Translations under genes and position numbers: made by a program
DNA from: Roseateles asaccharophilus
GTDB taxonomy: Bacteria; Pseudomonadota; Gammaproteobacteria; Burkholderiales; Burkholderiaceae_C
Direction of reading: 5' to 3'
DNA length: 64,000 bases
NCBI RefSeq assembly: GCF_004362405.1
Contig: NZ_SNXE01000003.1
Coordinates: 411,304 to 475,303 of the forward strand
Notes under the pieces: generated by a model
Databases searched by the model: none
What the model saw: the letters and a program-made list of their open reading frames with translations, nothing else
Told to the model about the DNA's origin: nothing
Shown: positions 27,183 through 41,620 of the stretch, piece by piece
Numbering within the stretch: position 1 is the stretch's first letter
Layout of the letters: the number at the start of each line of letters is the position of its first letter

Positions 27183-28057
27183 TAGGGCGGCAGCGCGGCG
27201 CCGCAGTCGCGGCAAAAGCGCGCCTCGGGCAGATGCCCCTCGCTCAGGCAGGCATGGCAGCTGCGGGTGGTGGCCGGCCGATCACGGCGCGCCGCCGTCA
27301 TCTCGGCCGTGACGATACCGGTGGGCACGGCCAGAACGCCCCAACCCAGCAGCATCATGCAGGAGGCAATCGCGCGCCCGAGATCGGTCTTGGGCGTGAT
27401 GTCCCCGAAGCCCACCGTGGTCATGGTGGTGATGGCCCAGTAGATGCTGGCCGGGATGCTGGTGAAGCCGTTGGCCGGCCCCTCGACCACATACATCACG
27501 GTGCCCATGATCACCACCACCATCAGCACCACGGAGATGAAGACCTGGATCTTGCGGGCACTGGCGCGCAGGGCCTGTGCCAGCATGGCGTACTCCGCCA
27601 CATAGGCGCTGAGCTTGAGCACCCGGAACACCCTCAGCAGACGCAGCACCCGCACATCCACCAGGGCGTAAAGCTCCGGAACCAGCAAGGCCAGATAGGT
27701 CGGCAGCACCGCCAGCAGATCCACCACGCCGTAGAAGCTGCGGGCATAGCGCCAGGGGTGGCGCACACAAGCCAGGCGCAACAGGTATTCGAGGGTGAAG
27801 ATGGCCGTAAGCAGATACTCCACCACATTGAAAAGCTCGCCGAAGCGGGCGTCGATGGCGGCCACGCTCTCCAGCATCACCACCAGCACGCTGAACAGCA
27901 CCAGGGCGATCAGGCCGAGATCGAAAGCACGCCCGGCACGCGTATCCGCCTCGAAGATGATGGTGTAGGCCTTCAAGCGCCAGCCCGAGAGGGGGCGGCC
28001 CAGGCGCTGCGCCTCGGGGCTGGCGGACGCGGGCGGGGTGTCGGTATTCTTGGGCAT
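27170..28057 (-). CDS. Voltage-sensor-type potassium channel with C-terminal zinc-ribbon
   Basis: A 295-residue six-helix ion channel. Segments S1-S4 are visible, with a charged S4 (VRVLRLLRVFRVLK, about 135-148). The pore loop carries the selectivity filter TVGFGD at 214-219, characteristic of K+ channels, and S6 follows. After S6 the protein ends in a compact four-cysteine module, CxxC...CxxC (Cys267/Cys270 and Cys282/Cys285), of zinc-ribbon type, in place of an RCK or CNB domain. The Pro/Ala/Ser-rich N-terminus is cytoplasmic. Convergent with the DUF808 gene. Confidence 0.9.
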   Translation of the reverse strand: MPKNTDTPPASASPEAQRLGRPLSGWRLKAYTIIFEADTRAGRAFDLGLIALVLFSVLVVMLESVAAIDARFGELFNVVEYLLTAIFTLEYLLRLACVRHPWRYARSFYGVVDLLAVLPTYLALLVPELYALVDVRVLRLLRVFRVLKLSAYVAEYAMLAQALRASARKIQVFISVVLMVVVIMGTVMYVVEGPANGFTSIPASIYWAITTMTTVGFGDITPKTDLGRAIASCMMLLGWGVLAVPTGIVTAEMTAARRDRPATTRSCHACLSEGHLPEARFCRDCGAALPPYQRE

Positions 28058-28104
28058 GGCGCCGCACTGTAGCGGCTGCGCCCGCCATCGCCGAGAATCA
28101 CGCC

Positions 28105-28344
28105 ATGAAGACGCACCAGATCGAGATCCAGAAGTTCAAGGCCGCCTCCAACACCAACAACGGCCTGGTGATGTTCAAGGTGGATGCCCTGGTGAGCCCC
28201 AAGCAGGCGCTGGACGGCATCGAACCCAGCAGCATCATCAGCCTGACCGAGGCCAACGCCCGGGTGCTGATGGCCCTGCTCAAGACCCAGATCGCCGAGT
28301 TCGACGCCAAGAAGCCCAAGAGCCGCCACGGCCGCCACGGCTGA
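28105..28344 (+). CDS. Hypothetical small soluble protein
   Basis: A 79-residue protein I do not recognise. It has no signal or membrane segment. The sequence reads as one beta-strand (IEIQKFKAA), a loop with an Asn-rich turn (SNTNNG), a second strand (LVMFKVDALV), and an amphipathic helix (ARVLMALLKTQIAEFDA) with a basic tail (KKPKSRHGRHG). The start ATG is 47 bp from the divergent channel gene. It precedes a UPF0149 gene by 23 bp and may be cotranscribed with it. The composition suggests a real gene that is conserved at short range. Confidence 0.65.
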   Translation: MKTHQIEIQKFKAASNTNNGLVMFKVDALVSPKQALDGIEPSSIISLTEANARVLMALLKTQIAEFDAKKPKSRHGRHG

Positions 28345-28367
28345 TTTCACCCCCCAATCGCACAGCC

Positions 28368-29006
28368 ATGGAATATCCGCGCTACAACCCCGCCTCCGAC
28401 AATCTGCCCCTGTCGGACGACGAACTCAATCTGCTGGACGATATGCTCGCGGCCCTGCCCAGCGATGCCGCCCTCAATATCGAAGCCCTGGATGGCTACC
28501 TCTCGGCCCTGCTGCTGAGCCCGCGGCCCCTGCCCGAATTGCCGGGCGCGGCCTGGCTGCCCACGGTCTGGGGGGGTGACGGGGCCGATGGCCTGGCCCC
28601 CTTCGCCAGCGGCAAGCAGCGCAAAAAGCTCAGCCTGCTGGTCTTGCGTCATCTGCACGGCATCGCCTGCCAGCTGACCCAGCGGCCGGAGGCCTGGGAG
28701 CCCATCTTCAGCGTTGCCGAGCAAGAAGACGGCGCGGAGCTGGTCGATGCCGAAGACTGGTGCACCGGCTTTATGATCGCCGTGGACCAGGACGCCACAG
28801 CCTGGGAGCCTCTGTTCGAGCGGACCAAGACCGCTGCGGCCCTGGCACCCATCGCCCTGCTGGGTGGCGACGAGTCCCAGCTCAGCCCCGAGGAGCGCTC
28901 GCGCCTGCAGGATCTGAACTGGCGCGACGCGCTCAGCCGCGAGGTGCCCGAGAGCGTGCTGACGCTGTGGACTCAGCGCCAGGCTCCCCAGGACGGGGCC
29001 GCCTGA
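28368..29006 (+). CDS. UPF0149 (YecA-like) family protein
   Basis: A 212-residue protein of the UPF0149/YecA family. Diagnostic features are the acidic LSDDELNLLDDML start, the ALDGYLSALLLSPRPL segment, and the EDWCTGFMIAV stretch with WEPLFERT downstream. Many members end in a SEC-C zinc motif; this one does not, ending in a plain acidic/Gln tail (TQRQAPQDGAA). Function is not established. The start at 28368 follows the usual family length, although the frame is open further upstream through the small gene at 28105. The M48 protease gene begins 19 bp after its stop. Confidence 0.85.
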   Translation: MEYPRYNPASDNLPLSDDELNLLDDMLAALPSDAALNIEALDGYLSALLLSPRPLPELPGAAWLPTVWGGDGADGLAPFASGKQRKKLSLLVLRHLHGIACQLTQRPEAWEPIFSVAEQEDGAELVDAEDWCTGFMIAVDQDATAWEPLFERTKTAAALAPIALLGGDESQLSPEERSRLQDLNWRDALSREVPESVLTLWTQRQAPQDGAA

Positions 29007-29025
29007 GCCGAAAGGGCGCCAAGGC

Positions 29026-30552
29026 ATGATCGAGTCTGTGGCGGCGCGCCCTGCACGGGCGCTGGGTTTGGCGCTGGCCGTGCTGCTCGCCGGTTGCGGC
29101 AGCACCGTGGTCAACCCTGTCAGCGGCCGGGCCGAGCGCACGGTCATGAACCTGAGCCAGGAGCTGGAGCAGGGGCGGCGCGCCCACCAGTCGGTGCTCA
29201 AGGAGTACGGCACACTCCAGAACCCGGCCCTGCAGGCCTATGTGAACACGCTGGGCCAGAAGCTGGCCGCCCAGTCGCACCGGGCGGAGCTGGAGTGGCA
29301 CTTCACGGTGCTGGACAGCCCCGAGGTCAATGCCTTTGCCCTGCCCGGCGGCTATGTCTACGTGACCCGCGGCCTCATGGCCTATATGGAGAGCGAGGCC
29401 GATCTGGCAGGGGTCATCGGGCATGAGATCGGCCATGTCACGGCACGCCACGGCGCCCAGCGCGCCACCCGCCAGCAAAACGCCGGCCTGGGCGTGCTGG
29501 CAGCGACCGTGCTGGGCGCGGTGCTGGAGTCGCGGGGCGTGGGCGGCGCCACCGATCTGGCCGGCCAGGTCTCACAGGGCGTGGCGGCCGGCTATGTGGC
29601 GGCCTACAGCCGCGAGCAGGAGCTGCAGGCCGATCAGCTAGGGGCCGAATACCTCTCGCGCAGCCATTACGACCCGAGGCATATGATCGATGTGATCCAG
29701 GTGCTCAAGGACCAGGAGCGCTTTGCGGCCGACCAGGCCCGGGCCCAAGGTCGGCCAGCCCCCAGCGGCGGCGGCTGGCTGGCCAGCCACCCCAGCAATG
29801 AGGAGCGCCTGCAGCGCATCCGGGACGAGGCGGCCACACTGGCCGGGAACTCCGGCACCAAGCCGCTGGACGAAGGACGTAGCGCCTTTCTCAAGGCCAT
29901 CGAGGGCATGCCCTATGGCGACAGCCCGGCCCAGGGCCTGGTGCGCGGGCGCCAGTTCCTGCACCCGGAGCTGGATATCGCCCTGACGGCGCCTGAGGGC
30001 TGGCAGATCCAGAATGGCACCGAGACCTTGACCCTGATGGCCCCGGGCCGCGACGCCGCCCTGCAGCTCCAGGCCCTGCCGCCCCGGGCCACCGGCTCGC
30101 ACGAGGCCATCCTGCGTCAATGGGGGGCCGAGCAGGGCCGCACCGAGAGCCGCCGCATCAACGGCCTGGCCGCCACCCAGTTCAGCGGCTGGCGCCGCAA
30201 CGCCCAGGGACAGCGCAGCATGGCCGAGCTGACCCTGATCACCAGCAGCAAGGGTCAGGTCTATGCCCTGAGTCCGCTGGCCCGCGACGCCCAGGCCCTT
30301 CAACAGCAGCGCATGGCACTGCGCCAGAGCGTGGAGAGCTTCCGCTCGCTCAGCGCCGAGGACCGCCAGCTGGCCCGCCCCTGGCGGATTGCGCTCAAGC
30401 CCTTCCCCGCCGGTGGTTTTGCCGAGCTGGCCAAGGGCTCGGTCCTCAGTGAGGCCCGGCTGCGCCTGCTCAACGGGCGCTACGGCGATGCACGCACGCC
30501 GCCGGCCACCGGTCGCCTCGTCAAGGTGGTGGTAGCGGGCCCCGCCCCTTAA
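29026..30552 (+). CDS. M48 family metallopeptidase lipoprotein (BepA/LoiP-type)
   Basis: A 508-residue periplasmic zinc protease anchored as a lipoprotein. Lipobox LLAGC ends a short signal (Cys near residue 24). The catalytic site is HEIGH (His133, Glu134, His137) with the third ligand Glu199 in EQELQAD. The stretch VNAFALPGGYVYVTRGL is typical of M48 proteins. The C-terminal 200 residues form an additional non-peptidase domain rich in LQ/RQ segments instead of BepA's TPR repeats. Such enzymes degrade or assist misfolded outer-membrane proteins. Confidence 0.92.
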   Translation: MIESVAARPARALGLALAVLLAGCGSTVVNPVSGRAERTVMNLSQELEQGRRAHQSVLKEYGTLQNPALQAYVNTLGQKLAAQSHRAELEWHFTVLDSPEVNAFALPGGYVYVTRGLMAYMESEADLAGVIGHEIGHVTARHGAQRATRQQNAGLGVLAATVLGAVLESRGVGGATDLAGQVSQGVAAGYVAAYSREQELQADQLGAEYLSRSHYDPRHMIDVIQVLKDQERFAADQARAQGRPAPSGGGWLASHPSNEERLQRIRDEAATLAGNSGTKPLDEGRSAFLKAIEGMPYGDSPAQGLVRGRQFLHPELDIALTAPEGWQIQNGTETLTLMAPGRDAALQLQALPPRATGSHEAILRQWGAEQGRTESRRINGLAATQFSGWRRNAQGQRSMAELTLITSSKGQVYALSPLARDAQALQQQRMALRQSVESFRSLSAEDRQLARPWRIALKPFPAGGFAELAKGSVLSEARLRLLNGRYGDARTPPATGRLVKVVVAGPAP

Positions 30553-30614
30553 CCCCCCCAAGAAAGCGTCAACAGGGCGGGGCTTCTGGGCTAGCATGCC
30601 AAGACATCGCCGCC

Positions 30615-30902
30615 ATGACCATGCCACTGCTCCACACGATTCTCGCCAGCCTGGGCCTGCTGATCTGTCTGGCCCTGGCCCTGCACATGATGCTGGGTCC
30701 GGCTCAGCGCCAGCGCCTGGCCAGGCTGGGCGATCGTCTGGTGCAGGCGCTGCAGCGGCCCTTTGACAAACGCGAACGCCGCCGCCAGGCGCACCGCGAG
30801 GCCCAGGCCGCCATCGAGCGTGCCCGCCGCGGCAGCGCGCGCGAGGGCGAGTGGGACGGCAATGTCTACCGTCCCAAGCAGTTCGACAAGCGCAAGGACT
30901 GA
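30615..30902 (+). CDS. Small single-pass membrane protein, hypothetical
   Basis: A 95-residue protein with one N-terminal membrane helix (about residues 4-28, LLHTILASLGLLICLALAL) and a strongly basic, helical cytoplasmic tail (KRERRRQAHREAQAAIERARR) ending in an acidic-basic tail (EGEWDGNVYRPKQFDKRKD). I do not recognise a family. A second ATG two codons later is an alternative start. It lies 62 bp after the protease gene and is convergent with uvrA six bases beyond. Coding style matches neighbours. Confidence 0.65.
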   Translation: MTMPLLHTILASLGLLICLALALHMMLGPAQRQRLARLGDRLVQALQRPFDKRERRRQAHREAQAAIERARRGSAREGEWDGNVYRPKQFDKRKD

Positions 30903-30908
30903 GGCCTC

Positions 30909-36659
<5,751 letters not shown>

Positions 36660-36970
36660 GGCGGTGAGGGCTCGGGAAGCAGGACGCAGCATTCTAGGGA
36701 GGGCCGGCGCCAAAGCTGTCAGCAGGCCCATAGGGCCCACACAAGCGCTCGCTGCAGGACCCGGACGGCCTGTCAAGTCCCGCCTGTCGGTGGATCAACG
36801 GCCGTTGCGCCAGGACCCCGGCCGGGCAACAATGGCCCCAGGGCCGGATCCTCGAGACAGTTCTCGAGGCCGAGCGGCGGATCAGCCGCGTACGGCCACG
36901 GGTGCAAGACCGCAAGGCCACCGCCAGTGTGGGGGCGGCGGCGCCCAGGGAGAGGATCAAGAGGCCCGGA
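36660..36970. other. Intergenic region between uvrA and the receiver gene, 311 bp
   Basis: This gap must hold divergent promoters for uvrA and the receiver protein. A GTG at 36902 would lengthen the receiver by 23 residues but the added sequence (MQDRKATASVGAAAPRER) is not conserved-looking. I saw no LexA-type SOS box (CTGT-N8-ACAG) upstream of uvrA, and no RNA or terminator structure I can support. Confidence 0.5.
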
Positions 36971-37483
36971 ATGAGCATGACACAAGCCCCGCCACCGCTG
37001 GCCCCAGGCAAGGCGGTTTCTGCCGCCCAAGACATGTCGGGCCCGGATTCGGACGGACGGTCCGCGGTCGAGCGGCCCGCAGTCGCCCCTGCCGGCGCGG
37101 CCTCGGTGCTGCTGGTCGAGGACAACCATATCAATCAGGTCGTGGCCCTGGAGTTCCTCAGCCTCATGGGTCTGAGCGCCCGGCTGGCCGAGAATGGGCA
37201 GGATGCCCTGCGGCAATGCCAGGAACTGGCGCCCGATCTGGTGCTGATGGACATTCAGATGCCCGGCATGGACGGGCTGGAATGTGCGCGCCGCCTGCGC
37301 GAGTTGCAGCGCGAAGGGCTGCTGCCGGACTTTCCCATCCTGGCGCTCACCGCTCACGCCCTGGAGGCCGATGTGCAGGCCAGCCTCGCGGCCGGCATGA
37401 ATGAGCACCTGACCAAGCCCCTGGACTTCGTGTCACTGCGCGGCCGCCTGGGGCGCTGGCTCCGGCTCCCGGATCAAATCTGA
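36971..37483 (+). CDS. Stand-alone response-regulator receiver protein
   Basis: A 170-residue protein: a disordered Pro/Ala-rich N-terminus (about 45 residues) followed by a single receiver domain with no output domain. Receiver landmarks are the acidic pair in LLVEDNHINQ, the phosphoacceptor Asp in LVLMDIQMPGMDG, the Thr/Ala in ILALTAHA and the Lys in LTKPLDF. The DNHINQ and MPGMDG segments are those seen in receivers of hybrid histidine kinases, so it may act as a phospho-relay partner or CheY-like effector. No kinase is adjacent. It is convergent with the HD-GYP gene 38 bp away, which makes a functional link conceivable but not shown. Confidence 0.87.
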   Translation: MSMTQAPPPLAPGKAVSAAQDMSGPDSDGRSAVERPAVAPAGAASVLLVEDNHINQVVALEFLSLMGLSARLAENGQDALRQCQELAPDLVLMDIQMPGMDGLECARRLRELQREGLLPDFPILALTAHALEADVQASLAAGMNEHLTKPLDFVSLRGRLGRWLRLPDQI

Positions 37484-37521
37484 GCGCCGGCCGCCGCGGC
37501 ACGGCCTCGGCCAGCAGGCGC

Positions 37522-40452
37522 TCATGCCGCCACCGGGCTTTCGGCCGGGGGCGGGGGCAGATAGTCTTCGATGCGGACCGCATCGATCTGATCCGGCTTG
37601 AGGTACTTCTGCGCGTAGTCCTGCCAGACGCCCGAGCGCAGGAAGAGCTCGAACAGGTCCGGGTCGATGTGCTGGTCCTTGACCATGAACTTCATGATGC
37701 GAAGGGATTCGGCCAGGGTCTTGGCCTTTTTGTACGGGCGATCGGAGGCAGTCAAGGCCTCGAAGATGTCGGCAATCGCCATCATGCGCGCGACCGGGCT
37801 CATCTGAGCCCCTTGCAGGCGCTTGGGATAGCCCGTGCCGTCCATCTTCTCGTGATGGCCGCCCGCGATCTCGGGCACCTCGCGCAGATGCTTGGGGAAA
37901 GGCAGGTTGGCCAGCATCCTTATGGTCTGGATGATGTGCTCGTTGATCTTGTAGCGGTCTTCCTCGGTCAGGGTGCCGCGCGAGATGCTGAGGTTGTGCA
38001 ACTCGCCCTTGTCGTAAAGCAGCGCCGGCTTCGCCATCTGTATGCCCAGACCGGCAAAGGGGTCCACGGTCTCGGGGCTGCGCTCCACGCGGTGCTCGGG
38101 CTTGTCGGCCAGCAGCGCTTCCTCCACGGGCAGGGGCGGCGCGGCCGACCTGTTCTTGCGCTGCAATTCCTCGGACGAGATGCCCATGCGGTCATCCAGG
38201 GTGCGCAGCCAGGTCCGTGCAGCGATGGCACGCAGGCGCTCGACCTTCTCGGGCGCCATGAACTCCCCACCCTCGTTGCAGACGCAGACGAAGGCAAAGT
38301 CCGCGTCCAGCTGAGCCAGCTCGTCGCGCAAGCGCTGCTGCACGGTCTCGGCGTCCTGGCCGGCCAACTGGTCTCGCAGCGCCTGGATCTGCGCATCGCG
38401 CTTGAGCACCTCGAAGCGCATGCGCACCTCGTGAATGCGGTCGTAGATGCACTCCAGCTTGGTGGCCTTGTCCACCACAAACTCGGGCGTGGTGATCTTG
38501 CCGCAGTCATGCAGCCAGGCTGCCACGTGCACGGCCTCCCAGCCGTTCTCGTCCAGGTCAAAGTCGCGCCAACGCCCCTCGGTCTGCTCGCAGGCCGCGC
38601 GGGCCAGCATCTTGGTCAGCTCGGGCACGCGCTCGCAATGGCCACCGGTATAGGGGCTCTTGGAATCGATGGCACCAGCGATCAGGCGGATGAAGGCCTC
38701 GAACAATTCCTTCTGGCTGTGTATCAGTTCGCGGGTCTCCAGGGTGCTGGCGGCCGTGCCCGAGAGCGCCCGCACAAAGGTGATGGGCCCGACGTCGAAG
38801 GCCGCCTCGCCCAGCAGCAGCAGGCAGCCCACCGGTTCGCCCTTGCGCGTGACCAGGGGCACGGCCAGGGCGTGGCCCGGGCCTGACGGTGCTTGAGCGG
38901 CCGGCAGGCCCAGGGCTTGGCGGCTGGCCGGGTCGAGCGGCTGCTGCACGGTCTGCAGCGCACTCAGGGCGCGCACCGGCAGGCTGTCCTCCGTGAGCGC
39001 AAATGCGGGCAGGGCCTGCGGTGACAGGTCTTGCCCCGGCAGCAGGACGGCACCGGGCCGCAGCTGGCCGTGATCCGCCAGGTAGAGCACGCCGCCTTCG
39101 GCCTTGACCGCAGCGCAGGTTTCGCTCAGCAGCAATTGCAGCAGCTTGTCGAAGTTCTGCTCGCTGGACACCGTTTCGCTCAGATTCAGGAAGCGCCGGA
39201 TGGTGAGCTTCATGCTGTCTATGGTCTCTTCCAGCTCATGCACCTCGCGGATGATGGTGTTGCTCCGGCTCTGGGCGGAAAAGTCGAAGCGCTGGATCTT
39301 GCGTGCCACCTCGGCCACATGGCGGATGGGGCGCGCGATACGGCGCGAGAGCCACACCACCAGCAGGGCGGCGAGCACCACCGCCAGGGCGTTCCAGGCG
39401 ATCTCCTGGCGCCGTTGCGCATGGGCATCGGCCATCAGCTCCTGGTCGGGCACGGCGATGATGAGGCGCAGATCCAGCCCGCCCGGCGCCTTCACACCCG
39501 TGATGGCCGTGTGCCAGAGCTGGCCACCCAAGTCCTCCACGCCCCGCTGCGGCTCACCCTGCGCGCTGGCTTGCAGCTTGGCGTCCAGCCCGGCCGCAAA
39601 GGGCAGTGGCAGCTGGGCCAGCGTGAGCAGACGAAAGCCGCCATCGGGCTGTACCGTGTAGACGGCATTCGCGGCATCCGAGTGCGCCAGCAACTGCCCA
39701 TCGGGCAAGACCAGGGCCATATAGGAGCCGGGAGTGATCCTGAGCTGCTTCAGCATGGCGCCCAGGGATTCGACGCTCACATCGGCGCCCACCACCGTGC
39801 GCGAGTTCTCCACCGGCGCGGAGATCGTCAGCCCCACCTGCTTGGTGGTGAAGAACACATAGGGCTTGCCCGCCACGGTCTGACCGGCGCGAAAGGCCTC
39901 ACGGTACCAACCACGGCTGCGCGGGTCGTAGCCCTGGGCATAGGCCGGCCTCTCTTCCTCACGCAGGCTGTTGAGCTCCTCGTCCATGAAGGAGAAGTGC
40001 CCCTGGGCCGGCGCGGCCGCGCGGTTGATGGTCTGCAGGATGTAACGGGTTCCTTCGGGCGCCTCGAAGAGCTTGAGCTGCCCCTCGTTGCGCAGCCGGC
40101 GCACCAGGAACATATCGCCGCTGCCATAGCCCACGAACACCGCCTCCAGGGCCTCGGAGGAGCGCAGGGCCTGCTTGAGCAGGGGCAGCAGCTCGGTCAC
40201 GCTTTGCTGGGACTGCGGCGGAGGCAGGCGGCTGCGGCTCAGCATATTCGCCGCCAGGCTGGCGCTCTCGATGCCACGGGCGAGCTCCAGCCCCGCCTCG
40301 CGCGAGGCCGAGCTGATGCGGTCCTGCGCATGGCCGATCATGGTGGCCGTGGTGCTGCGATAGCGTTGCAGGCCGATGGCCAGGGCCGAGAGCACAAAGA
40401 CCACCACGAACAGGGTCGACAAATGGATGTGTATGGGCCAACGCCAGCGCAT
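37522..40452 (-). CDS. HD-GYP domain c-di-GMP phosphodiesterase with dCache, HAMP and GAF domains
   Basis: A 976-residue membrane sensor enzyme predicted to hydrolyse c-di-GMP. Residue order: first membrane helix (about 8-27), periplasmic double-Cache domain to about 340 (with DPRSRGWYREA and GADVSVESLG), second helix about 350-370, HAMP (RRIARPIRHVAEVARKI), coiled linker, GAF-like domain (about 430-600), then HD-GYP. The HD motif is HDCGK near residue 645 and the GYP motif HHEKMDGTGYP near residue 870. About 225 residues separate them instead of the usual 70 or so. The insertion contains a long coiled-coil (MRFEVLKRDAQIQALRDQ). The ATG at 40452 has AAGGAG five bases upstream. Confidence 0.92.
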   Translation of the reverse strand: MRWRWPIHIHLSTLFVVVFVLSALAIGLQRYRSTTATMIGHAQDRISSASREAGLELARGIESASLAANMLSRSRLPPPQSQQSVTELLPLLKQALRSSEALEAVFVGYGSGDMFLVRRLRNEGQLKLFEAPEGTRYILQTINRAAAPAQGHFSFMDEELNSLREEERPAYAQGYDPRSRGWYREAFRAGQTVAGKPYVFFTTKQVGLTISAPVENSRTVVGADVSVESLGAMLKQLRITPGSYMALVLPDGQLLAHSDAANAVYTVQPDGGFRLLTLAQLPLPFAAGLDAKLQASAQGEPQRGVEDLGGQLWHTAITGVKAPGGLDLRLIIAVPDQELMADAHAQRRQEIAWNALAVVLAALLVVWLSRRIARPIRHVAEVARKIQRFDFSAQSRSNTIIREVHELEETIDSMKLTIRRFLNLSETVSSEQNFDKLLQLLLSETCAAVKAEGGVLYLADHGQLRPGAVLLPGQDLSPQALPAFALTEDSLPVRALSALQTVQQPLDPASRQALGLPAAQAPSGPGHALAVPLVTRKGEPVGCLLLLGEAAFDVGPITFVRALSGTAASTLETRELIHSQKELFEAFIRLIAGAIDSKSPYTGGHCERVPELTKMLARAACEQTEGRWRDFDLDENGWEAVHVAAWLHDCGKITTPEFVVDKATKLECIYDRIHEVRMRFEVLKRDAQIQALRDQLAGQDAETVQQRLRDELAQLDADFAFVCVCNEGGEFMAPEKVERLRAIAARTWLRTLDDRMGISSEELQRKNRSAAPPLPVEEALLADKPEHRVERSPETVDPFAGLGIQMAKPALLYDKGELHNLSISRGTLTEEDRYKINEHIIQTIRMLANLPFPKHLREVPEIAGGHHEKMDGTGYPKRLQGAQMSPVARMMAIADIFEALTASDRPYKKAKTLAESLRIMKFMVKDQHIDPDLFELFLRSGVWQDYAQKYLKPDQIDAVRIEDYLPPPPAESPVAA

Positions 40453-40549
40453 AGGAGCTCCTTGTGCCGCCTTTGATCTTACTTGGCGCCCTCCCCCACG
40501 CCTTTGTACCCACATTGAATTCCGGCCCGGCTTCGCTATATTGCGGCCG

Positions 40550-41593
40550 ATGAGCTCCCAGCCTACGGCCTACCGGCCTCTCCTGCGCGCAGCCGGCATG
40601 GCTGTCCTGATCGGCATGGCGCTGTTGTCAGCGGCCCGGGCCGACAAGCTCATCGTCTACTCAAGCGCCGATGCCGACGCCCTGGACAGCTTTGCCAAGG
40701 CCTTTGCCAAGGCCCATCCCCAGGTGGCCGTGGAGTGGGTGCGAGCCTCCACCGGCGTGCTTCAGAAACGCATGCTGGAGGAGCGCGAAGCGCTGAAGGC
40801 CGACGTCATCTTTGCCCACACCGCCGCCAATATGATCGAGCTGGACAAGCTCGGTCTGCTGCAAGCCCTGCAACCCACAGGGCTGGAGCGGGTGGGCGGC
40901 CGCTATCTGGACACCCAGGACCCGCCGCGCTGGATCGGGCTTTACACCTGGTCCACCGCCATGTGCTGGAACACTGCGGGGACCACCCAGTCCAAGCTGG
41001 AGCGCCCCAAGACCTGGCAGGACTTGCTGAAACCCGCCCTCAAGGGCCGGGTGGTCATGCCCGATCCGGTGTACTCGGGTACCGGCGCCATGATGGTCAC
41101 CGGCTGGGTTCGCACCATGGGCGAGGCCAAGGCCTGGGCCTTTATGGACCAGCTGCACCAGCAGGTTTCGCAGTACACGCGCTCGGGGAGCAAGCCCTGC
41201 GAGATGGCCGCGGCGGGCCAGACGCAGCTGGGCCTGTCCTTTCCGGGGCGTGGGGCGCGCATCAAGGAAGCCGGCGGCGCGATCGATGTGCTGATCCCGG
41301 AGGACGGCACGGCCTGGGATCTGCAGGCCATCGCCGTCAACCGCAAGACGCGCAAGCAGGCCGAGGCCATGAAGCTGGTCGAATGGGCCTTGAGCACGCC
41401 GGCCATGGAGGCCTTTGCCCGCTATGGCGAAGTCACCTCGGTCAAGGTCAGGGTGCAGAAGCTGCCCCATCTGCCCCCCAATATTCCCGAGCGCATGATC
41501 GCGCAGGACTTCGACTGGCTCAGCAGCCAGCGCGCACGCATCCTGGGCGAATGGCAGAAGCGCTACGCCGGCAAGACCGAGCCCGCGCCCTGA
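40550..41593 (+). CDS. Periplasmic ABC solute-binding protein, iron/aminoethylphosphonate type, orphan
   Basis: A 347-residue secreted protein with a signal peptide ending near AARA (residues about 1-30). The opening DKLIVYSSADADALDSFAKAFAKAHP is the standard start of the ferric-iron (AfuA/FbpA) and 2-aminoethylphosphonate type of binding proteins; ADVIFAHTAANMIELDKLGLL and the late PPNIPERM segment agree. The ATG at 40550 is preferred over earlier in-frame codons that overlap the divergent HD-GYP gene. No permease or ATPase is nearby, so its transporter partners lie elsewhere, or it acts as a sensor. Iron-type tyrosine ligands are not evident, so the ligand is open. Confidence 0.78.
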   Translation: MSSQPTAYRPLLRAAGMAVLIGMALLSAARADKLIVYSSADADALDSFAKAFAKAHPQVAVEWVRASTGVLQKRMLEEREALKADVIFAHTAANMIELDKLGLLQALQPTGLERVGGRYLDTQDPPRWIGLYTWSTAMCWNTAGTTQSKLERPKTWQDLLKPALKGRVVMPDPVYSGTGAMMVTGWVRTMGEAKAWAFMDQLHQQVSQYTRSGSKPCEMAAAGQTQLGLSFPGRGARIKEAGGAIDVLIPEDGTAWDLQAIAVNRKTRKQAEAMKLVEWALSTPAMEAFARYGEVTSVKVRVQKLPHLPPNIPERMIAQDFDWLSSQRARILGEWQKRYAGKTEPAP

Positions 41594-41620
41594 ACGCGCC
41601 CGCAGCCCAGGGCACGCTGC

